From a virus: a DNA stretch of 29,460 nucleotides. This document shows, piece after piece, positions 5,297 to 10,257 of the stretch. The first letter of the stretch is position 1; each line of letters opens with the position of its first letter. The DNA lies in the IMG/VR virus record IMGVR_UViG_3300020731_000062, positions 1-29,460 of that record. One strand, 5' to 3'. The notes under the pieces were generated by a model that was not told the origin of the DNA, made no database searches, and saw only the letters and a program-made list of their open reading frames with translations. A program made the position numbers and the translations under genes.

Positions 5297-5441
5297 CACC
5301 AACAAGAGTAGAGACTGATTGGAGTCATGACCTCCGTGGAGCATCGGGATGAAGATGTTAACTGCACCTAGCTGGCCAGACGGAACAGTTCAGAGCACCC
5401 ATGACCGACTTCTTCCCACTCAATCTCTACACTTCTTGGTG
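5297..5441 (-). repeat. RNA array module 3 (diverged, covarying)
   Basis: Outer helix 5297-5302/5436-5441 (6 pairs), inner helix 5308-5318/5420-5430 (11 pairs including the conserved U-G). The helix sequence differs from modules 1 and 2 at several positions, but both sides changed together, so pairing is retained. It has the longest apex (about 100 bases), and its 5' end abuts the T-run of the upstream terminator-like hairpin. Confidence 0.7.
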
Positions 5442-5468
5442 AAAAAAATCCCGACACCAGGCCGGGAT
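5442..5468 (-). terminator. Intrinsic terminator after the small nuclease-like gene
   Basis: The minus strand has ATCCCG, a loop, CGGGAT (5448-5468), then T7 (5442-5448). It would end transcripts of the gene at 5507-5818. It also lies only about 30-57 bases after the start predicted for the promoter at 5506-5534, so it may act as an attenuator for the RNA array. A second intrinsic hairpin close to a promoter mirrors the arrangement at 4581-4680. Confidence 0.75.
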
Positions 5469-5505
5469 AAACCCCAAAGGAGTAGCAACTACAGGAAACG
5501 ATTGC

Positions 5506-5534
5506 ATCATAACTCAACAATTCTGACTTGCCAA
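5506..5534 (-). promoter_or_regulatory. Sigma70-type promoter for the RNA array
   Basis: Minus strand: TTGGCA (5529-5534, five of six), a 17-base spacer, TATGAT (5506-5511, five of six). Predicted start near 5499. It overlaps the last codons of the nuclease-like gene, so the array has a promoter of its own just before a region with no gene. Confidence 0.65.
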
Positions 5535-5818
5535 CGGTTATCTACTTTTCTCCAACCATGCACCTCAATCTTTATCCCTGCCGAGAGGACGATTGGGTAA
5601 TTCTCATGGCCTTTGATCTTATTAACCCTACTGCTGACGTTGCCATAAGAGGTAGTTTGGACGCCCATAACCACACCTTCTGACAGACAAAGTATGTCAA
5701 TGAAACCAGCAAAATCATTCTTTCGCTTGGTAAAAAAGTTAAATCTTTCAACGACTTCTGCATAAAAACCTCTCTCCCTCATGTGCTTGAGACTCAACTG
5801 TGTTGTAGATATTGCCAT
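5507..5818 (-). CDS. Small PD-(D/E)XK-fold-like protein
   Basis: The start is chosen at ATG 5818 (MAISTTQLSLKHMRERG) because AAGGGA lies 5 bases upstream; an ATG 6 codons earlier (5836) lacks this. About 103 residues. The order of elements resembles small restriction-endonuclease-fold proteins: an N-terminal helix (SLKHMRERGFYAEVVERFN), then FAGFIDILCLSEGVVMGVQTT, where D in FIDIL could be the acidic metal ligand and VQTT sits where ExK normally lies. The Glu-x-Lys is therefore replaced by Gln-containing VQTT. The fold may be kept for DNA binding, or activity may be altered. A terminator follows. The nuclease assignment is tentative. Confidence 0.6.
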   Translation of the reverse strand: MAISTTQLSLKHMRERGFYAEVVERFNFFTKRKNDFAGFIDILCLSEGVVMGVQTTSYGNVSSRVNKIKGHENYPIVLSAGIKIEVHGWRKVDNRWQVRIVEL

Positions 5819-5825
5819 AAATCCC

Positions 5826-5854
5826 TTGCAAGACATGAATTAATTTAATACACT
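5826..5854 (+). promoter_or_regulatory. Possible promoter for the plus-strand recombination operon
   Basis: TTGCAA (5826-5831), a 17-base spacer and TACACT (5849-5854), each four of six matches to consensus. It lies 35 bases before the first plus-strand gene and within the divergent gap. Moderate quality; the AT-rich stretch between (ATTAATTTAATA) would ease melting. Confidence 0.4.
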
Positions 5855-5888
5855 GTATGGCCCAACTAACCATTCTACAGGAGAAACC

Positions 5889-6080
5889 GTGAACGCATTC
5901 CCGAACCCCAACAACACAGAGCAAACCGGTATGAGTTTGCGAGACTACTTTGCTGCCCAAGCCCTTCAAGGACTAATAGCCAACGGCGAGGCGGTTAACG
6001 AATACTCAGCTGCTCGCGTGGCTTATGGTTTTGCAAACGCAATGATGGAAGTCAGAGATGAAGATAACCAACAAGTTTAA
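5889..6080 (+). CDS. Small phage protein with GMSLRDYFAAQAL motif
   Basis: This 63-residue protein starts at GTG 5889 with AGGAGA just upstream. The segment GMSLRDYFAAQALQGL followed by an ARVAYGFANAMMEVR helix is, from memory, a frequent signature of very small proteins in phages and prophages of Proteobacteria. Its function is not established. As first gene of the plus-strand operon it overlaps the nuclease gene start by 23 bases, so the two are probably translated together. Confidence 0.8.
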   Translation: MNAFPNPNNTEQTGMSLRDYFAAQALQGLIANGEAVNEYSAARVAYGFANAMMEVRDEDNQQV

Positions 6081-6942
6081 TCTCCCAGAGACCTTCGTGA
6101 ATATCATGAAGCGTCCCACCTACAGCAAGGGTCAGGCGAATCTATCTGCCACCGAGCTGATTACCGCCCCCAGGCTTGTACAGCTCCGTAAAGCCCACAT
6201 GGATGAGCTCGAGAGCGACGTGACTGAGAACGTCTGGTCGATCTTTGGCGCAGCCATCCACGGCATTCTAGAGCACGGCAAGGCAGACAACCACATCGTA
6301 GAGGAGCGGATTACCACCACCCTCGAGGGATGGAAGATATCCGGCGCTATAGACCTACAGATCATCAACGAGGATGGGTCTGTGACGATCAACGACTACA
6401 AGACCACCGGTGCTTGGGCTGTCATGAATGAGAAGATCGACTGGGAACTACAGCTAAACATCTATGCTTGGCTTGTCGAGAAGGTCAAGCAGCTGCCGGT
6501 CAAGAAAGTGGAAATCGTGGCCATTATTCGCGATTGGAGCCGTCGAGACGCTGAGTCTAGGCAAGGATACCCCGACGCCCCGATTAAGGTCATACCGATC
6601 CATCTATGGCCTTTTGAGGTCAGAGAAGCATTCATCATCGAGAGAATAAAAGAACATTCCAACGCAGAAATGGACGTTGAAATGGGCGGGAGTCTTCCAT
6701 CCTGTACACCAGACCAGATGTGGGAGAAACCAACCTCTTACGCCATCATGAAAGAGGGCAACAAGCGCGCCACAAGCGTGCATACAAGCGTATTAGAGGC
6801 TCAAGAGGCTTTGACTACGGTGAAAGGAAAGGCGGAAATTGTGACGCGGCCAGGCGAGAGAACACGTTGTGAGACGTTTTGTCAGGTCAACAGTTTCTGT
6901 AATCAATATCAACAATATCTACAGGATAAACAAAATGGCTAG
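6058..6942 (+). CDS. Cas4/RecB-like PD-(D/E)XK nuclease
   Basis: This 294-residue protein is a probable Fe-S-cluster DNA exonuclease. The motifs are in the right order: GAAIHGILEH (His68), GAID (Asp99), NDYKT (Asp113, Lys115) and QLNIYAW (Gln132), the core of the RecB/Cas4 nuclease fold. Cys216 (SCTPDQMW) and the C-terminal cluster Cys271, Cys275, Cys281 (RCETFCQVNSFC) fit a four-cysteine iron-sulfur site. In phages such enzymes accompany single-strand annealing proteins, and here an ERF protein follows two genes later, so a two-part recombination system is likely. The ATG at 6058 is used (GGAAG upstream), but a start at 6106 (MKRPTYSKGQ) is also possible. Confidence 0.85.
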   Translation: MKITNKFNLPETFVNIMKRPTYSKGQANLSATELITAPRLVQLRKAHMDELESDVTENVWSIFGAAIHGILEHGKADNHIVEERITTTLEGWKISGAIDLQIINEDGSVTINDYKTTGAWAVMNEKIDWELQLNIYAWLVEKVKQLPVKKVEIVAIIRDWSRRDAESRQGYPDAPIKVIPIHLWPFEVREAFIIERIKEHSNAEMDVEMGGSLPSCTPDQMWEKPTSYAIMKEGNKRATSVHTSVLEAQEALTTVKGKAEIVTRPGERTRCETFCQVNSFCNQYQQYLQDKQNG

Positions 6943-7201
6943 AGCACCAAAAGATTATGCAAAATTGTACAAAGATGCAATTATTCAAACAGAAAAAAGC
7001 AATGAAATTTGTTATGAACTGCGAAAAGAAGTGGATGATATTCAACAAAGGTACTACCTCTTGAATAAAGAGTTTGATAAAGCGGTTGCGATCAACAAAG
7101 AGTTTCAAGAGACGATTGTTCAACAAAGAGGAATCATCCATTACTTGGAAATGCAAGTCAGAGCGATAGATCAAAAACTAACAAACATGGAAAAAGAATG
7201 A
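6935..7201 (+). CDS. Coiled-coil protein A (88 aa)
   Basis: The start at ATG 6935 (MARAPKDYAKLYKDAI) is preceded by AGGATAAACAAA; the same frame extends upstream only inside the nuclease gene. From about residue 20 to the end there is a continuous heptad-like helix (ELRKEVDDIQQRYYLLNKEF). The segment QQRGIIHYLEMQV near the C-terminus matches DQRAVINYLENKL in the gene at 8176-8418, so the two are paralogs. The gene is noticeably more AT-rich than the nuclease gene before it and the ERF gene after it, suggesting separate acquisition. It overlaps ERF by ATGA. Possibly a recombination accessory or structural coiled coil; function unknown. Confidence 0.75.
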   Translation: MARAPKDYAKLYKDAIIQTEKSNEICYELRKEVDDIQQRYYLLNKEFDKAVAINKEFQETIVQQRGIIHYLEMQVRAIDQKLTNMEKE

Positions 7202-7962
7202 CTGTTCATAAAAAACTGATGAATGCCAGATGCCAATTGCTACTGGCCAAGCTCGAAAAGACAGGAAAAAACAGCTTTCAGGGCTACAGGTACTTCGAAC
7301 TCGGAGACTTTCTGCCGGCCGTACAGCTTATTTTTGAAAAAGTAGGTCTCTGTGGCGTCGTATCCTACGGGACTGACTTTGCCACTTTGACCATCACAGA
7401 CGTGGATGACGGCACGATGGTGATCATCCAGTCCCCTATGGCCTCGGCATCCCTGAAGGGCGCGCACGAAATACAGAACTTGGGCGCTGTTGAGACCTAT
7501 CAACGTCGCTATCTGTGGATGACTGCGATGGAGCTGGTTGAGAACGACCCCATTGACGCGGCTCCTCCACTGGAAAAGCCGGTTAAACCCCAACAAGTTG
7601 ACCTTCCCAAGCCCCAACAAGTTGACCCCCAACAAGTTGACAAGCCCAAATACAAGGCAGAAACGCCCAAACCAACAGTCTTGAAGGACTCAAAAGAGTT
7701 CCCAGGACTTCAGGAAATTGGCGTGGCACAGCCAATGGTTGAGTGGAAGATCAGTATTGACCAATTCCTCAAAGATGATGAATGGAAGAACATGGTCATA
7801 GAAGCCACCAAAACGACCGTGGAGCTCACGCAAGCGGCCGAGGACGTGCAGAGTATCTACCGCGTCAACAAAACGATTTACGAGGATTTTAAGAAGGAAT
7901 ATCCAACGGAATTTGCCGAATTGTTGGATTTGTTCAAGGCTAAAAAGGAGTCATTTAAATGA
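7198..7962 (+). CDS. erf: ERF-family single-strand annealing protein
   Basis: This 254-residue protein would anneal complementary single strands during phage recombination and genome circularisation, after nuclease resection. The N-terminal domain (residues 1-118) has the family features: KNSFQGYRYFELGDF at 24-38, a central beta region, and the arginine-rich GAVETYQRRYLWMTAMEL at 96-113, the ERF counterpart of 'ITYARRYAL'. Residues 119-165 form a Pro/Lys/Gln linker with three PQQVD copies encoded by perfect 15-base repeats. A C-terminal helical domain follows (170-254), which in ERF proteins often binds partners. It is coupled to the coiled-coil gene by ATGA and to the SSB-like gene by overlap at 7959. 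Confidence 0.85.
   Translation: MTVHKKLMNARCQLLLAKLEKTGKNSFQGYRYFELGDFLPAVQLIFEKVGLCGVVSYGTDFATLTITDVDDGTMVIIQSPMASASLKGAHEIQNLGAVETYQRRYLWMTAMELVENDPIDAAPPLEKPVKPQQVDLPKPQQVDPQQVDKPKYKAETPKPTVLKDSKEFPGLQEIGVAQPMVEWKISIDQFLKDDEWKNMVIEATKTTVELTQAAEDVQSIYRVNKTIYEDFKKEYPTEFAELLDLFKAKKESFK
7588..7641 (+). repeat. Three copies of a 15-bp repeat in the ERF linker
   Basis: CCCCAACAAGTTGAC occurs at 7588-7602, 7612-7626 and 7627-7641 without change, coding PQQVD each time. Perfect conservation, including third positions, indicates recent slippage or duplication. Linker length probably varies among relatives. Confidence 0.9.
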
Positions 7963-8222
7963 GCGCAGATTATCCAAACAGTGGAACATTGTTCGCAGCT
8001 AAGAAGATGTTCAACGAGAAGTCCCCGCACTTCAACGGGTACATCGATATCGACAAAGATTTATTGATGTCCCTGATCGAAAAGTCCGGCGATCAAGAGG
8101 TCAAGATCAAACTTGACGGTTGGAAGAAGAAGGACAAAGAAGGCAATCACATGGTTTCATTAAAGGTAAATACTTATGAGAAAAAGCAAAGCACACCAGT
8201 TGCAGATCCCTGGGACAATTGA
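7959..8222 (+). CDS. SSB-like small protein with acidic tail
   Basis: This 87-residue protein reads PNSGTLFAAKKMFNEKSPHF, then YIDIDKDLLMSLIEKS and VKIKLDGWKKKDKEGNHMVS, ending VADPWDN. The pattern (short N-terminal loop, strands with 'DGWKK.DK.GN.M.SLKVN', acidic aromatic end) resembles small phage proteins with an OB-like or DUF736-like fold, and the DPWDN tail recalls the acidic tip by which SSB recruits partners. The order nuclease, ERF, SSB-like supports a role on single-stranded DNA. The fold assignment is inference. It overlaps the next gene by 47 bases if that gene starts at 8176. Confidence 0.6.
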   Translation: MSADYPNSGTLFAAKKMFNEKSPHFNGYIDIDKDLLMSLIEKSGDQEVKIKLDGWKKKDKEGNHMVSLKVNTYEKKQSTPVADPWDN

Positions 8223-8418
8223 AATTAGCCCCCGAACTGCAAAGAACCTCAGAGAGACAATGCACAGACAGGAAGAGGAAATCACCGATCTGAAGCATTT
8301 ATTGGACTCAAGACTTGATGAAATAGAAGATTTAAAGATAAAAATCTTGGATCAAAGGGCGGTAATCAACTATTTGGAGAACAAACTTGACAGAACCAAT
8401 CCAGTTCGAGGCAATTAA
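8176..8418 (+). CDS. Coiled-coil protein B (80 aa), paralog of 6935-7201
   Basis: The ATG at 8176 has AAAGG upstream but lies 47 bases inside the previous gene; ATG 8260 (MHRQEEEITDLK) is the alternative. Either way the product is a long charged helix (LLDSRLDEIEDLKIKILDQR, then AVINYLENKLDR) with coiled-coil character. The QR-x-I/V-x-YLE segment is shared with the coiled-coil protein at 6935-7201. Two diverged copies flanking the ERF and SSB-like genes suggest that they interact or serve alternative partners. Function unknown. Confidence 0.65.
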   Translation: MRKSKAHQLQIPGTIEISPRTAKNLRETMHRQEEEITDLKHLLDSRLDEIEDLKIKILDQRAVINYLENKLDRTNPVRGN

Positions 8419-8809
8419 AACAGCCTTAAAACAATCCAAGGATGGTTATGTACTCACACTAGCCGTGCATCCAGACGACATCCCCGACGACTTGATGCGG
8501 GATTTTGTTGGGTCACGGTATGTTGTGGTCATGGTCAGACTCGGAGATGATGAAATGCCCCTATCCAGAGAAGACGAATTTCCAGGAGACATGGCGGTGA
8601 AGATTGCCGGCATGCTCTGTCGGGATAAAGAATTCTGGGACTGGCTCAACAAAAAAGAATGGTTGATGGACAAGAATGAGTTTGCTTGCACAGAGTGGCT
8701 TTGCGAATACCTCGATATTGAGTCACGCAAAGAGCTCAAGACCAACGCAGAGGCTAGAAGTCTATTCAACCAATTGCGCTCAAGCTTTGAGCATTGGAGG
8801 AAAGAATGA
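8387..8809 (+). CDS. Hypothetical phage protein (140 aa), TTG start
   Basis: The frame opens with TTG at 8387 behind a good GGAGA, reading MTEPIQFEAIKTALKQSKDG. The segment YVLTLAVHPDDIPDDLMRDF, then VGSRYVVVMVRLGDD is beta-rich and acidic. The second half is helical and Trp-rich (FWDWLNKKEWLMDKNEFACT). It resembles conserved phage proteins that sit next to recombination genes, but I cannot name a function. The use of TTG with a clear ribosome binding site suggests low expression. The stop overlaps the next start as ATGA. Confidence 0.75.
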   Translation: MTEPIQFEAIKTALKQSKDGYVLTLAVHPDDIPDDLMRDFVGSRYVVVMVRLGDDEMPLSREDEFPGDMAVKIAGMLCRDKEFWDWLNKKEWLMDKNEFACTEWLCEYLDIESRKELKTNAEARSLFNQLRSSFEHWRKE

Positions 8810-9069
8810 AGCTAATTCCGTATAGCGTGTACCTACCGCCGGAATACTATGAGCAGATCAAAGAACTGGCCAAGGAGCGCAAAGCCTCTGGCCTGGTCAG
8901 AGATGCGATTTGCATGATCATGGACGGCGGCGATCAGTTTAAAGCAGGTTATAACAAAGGCTTGGATGATGCGGTGAAAGTGATCGTTAAGAACCGAGAA
9001 CTCAAGAATGCGGGAGGGGACTACTTAAAGGAAGTCCTTGAACAAAGAATCAAGAGACTACACAAATGA
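8806..9069 (+). CDS. Ribbon-helix-helix-like DNA-binding protein
   Basis: The start is ATG 8806, six bases after a perfect GGAGG; a TTG 4 codons upstream is rejected. The 87-residue product opens with a short strand (KLIPYSVYLPPEYYEQIKEL) and a helix, then AKERKASGLVRDAICMIMDG. The strand-helix-helix spacing is as in CopG/Arc/MetJ-type repressors, where the dimer inserts the ribbon into the major groove. The C-terminal part is helical and charged. As a probable dimeric DNA-binding protein in the early operon it is a natural candidate regulator of the dyad-rich promoter region at 4784-4865. That link is hypothesis. Confidence 0.65.
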   Translation: MKLIPYSVYLPPEYYEQIKELAKERKASGLVRDAICMIMDGGDQFKAGYNKGLDDAVKVIVKNRELKNAGGDYLKEVLEQRIKRLHK

Positions 9070-9272
9070 AAGCCTCACACGCAATAGCCATCATGGTTTC
9101 TCGAGCTCTTGAAGAAGAGATAGAGGAGAACCCCACAGAAGTCTTCTTGGCTTTTGCGGGTCTCTTTTGCAGCATGGGCATCAAGCTGGGTGCTGAAGAA
9201 GAAGATATAGTGAATCTCATTAGAAATCTGTACAAAGATATTTTGGCTGAATCAAAAGGGGAGATGCACTAA
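9066..9272 (+). CDS. Small acidic helical protein (68 aa)
   Basis: This 68-residue protein starts MKASHAIAIMVSRALEEEIE and contains a hydrophobic patch (VFLAFAGLFCSMGIKLG) in an otherwise acidic helical sequence. It is coupled to neighbours by ATGA at its start and TAATG at its end. No motif recognised. Its coupling suggests expression together with the RHH protein. Confidence 0.7.
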   Translation: MKASHAIAIMVSRALEEEIEENPTEVFLAFAGLFCSMGIKLGAEEEDIVNLIRNLYKDILAESKGEMH

Positions 9273-9466
9273 TGCAAGACCGTGAAAACTTTCGAGCACT
9301 GGCAGCCATGTTTGCACTCAGCAAGCTGGCCGGCACTGTCTTCGACCACGAGGCACACGAGATCGCAAAAGAATGCGTCTTGTTGGCCGATGCTTTACTC
9401 GAGGAACTAGACCCCCAAGAGGGGATTGTTGCACTCAAAAAAAGGAAAAAGAATGTATCGGAATAG
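9272..9466 (+). CDS. Small helical protein (64 aa)
   Basis: This 64-residue product begins MQDRENFRALAAMFALSKLA and ends VALKKRKKNVSE with a basic tail. The middle is amphipathic helix (HEAHEIAKECVLLADALLEE). GGGGAGATG precedes the start. The last 14 bases overlap the start region of the zinc-finger nuclease gene. Function unknown. Confidence 0.7.
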   Translation: MQDRENFRALAAMFALSKLAGTVFDHEAHEIAKECVLLADALLEELDPQEGIVALKKRKKNVSE

Positions 9467-9749
9467 AAAGTTACTGGACGCCTGTCGCGAACTGCCTTGT
9501 CAGCATTGCGGTATCAGCGATGGGACTGTAGTAGCAGCTCATTCCAATCAACTAAAAGACGGCAAAGGACGCGGACTGAAGGCTCATGACTATCGGGTTG
9601 CGTCACTCTGCTACAAATGCCATATGGAGTTAGACCAAGGCAAAGACCTATCCAAACAAGAAAGGATTGACTTGTTCGAAGCCGCCCATCGAAGTACAAT
9701 AGGAAAACTATTTGAACTTGGATATATAAAAGTAAATGAAAAAAATTGA
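9453..9749 (+). CDS. HNH-like zinc-finger nuclease (DUF1364/Ref-like)
   Basis: The start is ATG 9453 (MYRNRKLLDACRELP), preceded by AAGGAAAAAGA; the ATG 9 codons earlier gives only a lysine-rich extension. It has 98 residues. Cys16-x2-Cys19 (CQHC) and Cys53-x2-Cys56-His57 (CYKCH) form the treble-clef zinc site, and AAHSN (His30) is placed like the catalytic histidine of HNH enzymes. This architecture is typical of phage proteins annotated as DUF1364, and resembles the P1 Ref and lambda-type recombination nucleases. A role in processing recombination intermediates fits the operon. DNA cleavage has not been shown for most members. Confidence 0.75.
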   Translation: MYRNRKLLDACRELPCQHCGISDGTVVAAHSNQLKDGKGRGLKAHDYRVASLCYKCHMELDQGKDLSKQERIDLFEAAHRSTIGKLFELGYIKVNEKN

Positions 9750-10236
9750 CATTTCTGGTCAAAAATTTGGTCGATTATTGGCTTTGGAAGAGTTTTCTTC
9801 TTCTGGTCAAGGCATCAAATGGAAATTTATTTGTGATTGTGGAAACAAAATTGAGCGACTTGCAAAAGCCGTAAGATTTGGTGATCCAAATAAAAAAAGT
9901 TGCGGATGCTTGCAGCGGGAAATTTGGTCTGAAAGATGTATTAAATTAAATTTTAAGCACGGAATGACAGACACTCCGTCGTGGCAAAGCTGGAAATCTA
10001 TGCTAGATAGATGCAACAATCCAAACGCTCCAAAATTTCATCATTACGGAGGCGGAGGCATCCAAGTTTGCAAAAGATGGCTTGATTTTGAAAACTTTTA
10101 TAAAGACATGGGAGAACGACCTAAAGATAAAACTTTAGATCGAATAGACGTAAACGGAATGTATGAGCCGTCAAATTGCAAGTGGGCAACTTATAAAGAA
10201 CAAAGAAACAATAGGAGGCCCACCGCAAAACGATAG
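9736..10236 (+). CDS. Free-standing HNH-type homing endonuclease-like protein
   Basis: This 166-residue protein has an N-terminal zinc ribbon (Cys33-x-Cys35 ... Cys56-x-Cys58). It then has the body typical of a large phage endonuclease family: HGMTDTPSWQSWKSMLDRC, YGGGGIQVCKRWLDFENF, LDRIDVNG and NCKWATYKEQRNN. Many such genes move as selfish elements between phage genomes. It is markedly AT-rich compared with the genes around it, lies at the very end of the plus operon, starts 14 bases inside the previous gene with a poor ribosome binding site, and stops 22 bases before the convergent late gene: all signs of insertion. The target site cannot be inferred. Confidence 0.8.
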   Translation: MKKIDISGQKFGRLLALEEFSSSGQGIKWKFICDCGNKIERLAKAVRFGDPNKKSCGCLQREIWSERCIKLNFKHGMTDTPSWQSWKSMLDRCNNPNAPKFHHYGGGGIQVCKRWLDFENFYKDMGERPKDKTLDRIDVNGMYEPSNCKWATYKEQRNNRRPTAKR

Positions 10237-10257
10237 GCCAACTCTTTGAGAGAGGAC

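Larger units (their letters stand above)
4879..5499 (-). ncRNA. Three-module structured RNA array (novel candidate)
   Basis: A minus-strand unit from the promoter at 5506-5534 to the terminator at 4879-4903 with no credible gene. It holds three homologous stem modules (4977-5077, 5128-5216, 5297-5441). Each has an outer CACCAAC/GTTGGTG helix (6 pairs in the third), an internal loop, then an inner helix with conserved GATTGA-type and CAGTC-type sides. The inner helix changes from GGGGA/TCCCC to TAGAGA/TCTCTA in the third module, keeping pairing: compensatory evolution. A conserved U-G pair on the minus strand would be a C-A mismatch on the plus strand. Hairpins CAACGG/CCGTTG also lie between modules (4956-4974, 5254-5271). 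I know no named RNA class with this architecture. Confidence 0.7.

Noticed and set aside
4977-5441. CRISPR array
   Set aside because: Only three units, with unequal spacing, arms that pair with each other and no constant direct repeat of CRISPR length; the structure fits RNA modules instead.
3930-5500. Group I intron or tmRNA/RNase P
   Set aside because: I could not find the conserved core motifs of these RNAs on either strand, nor interrupted exons.
5349-5600. 83-codon plus-strand open frame
   Set aside because: It lies across the array's third module, a terminator and the antisense of the nuclease-like gene; no ribosome binding site.
7240-7635. 131-codon minus-strand open frame
   Set aside because: Antisense to the well-supported ERF gene, with no ribosome binding site or family likeness.
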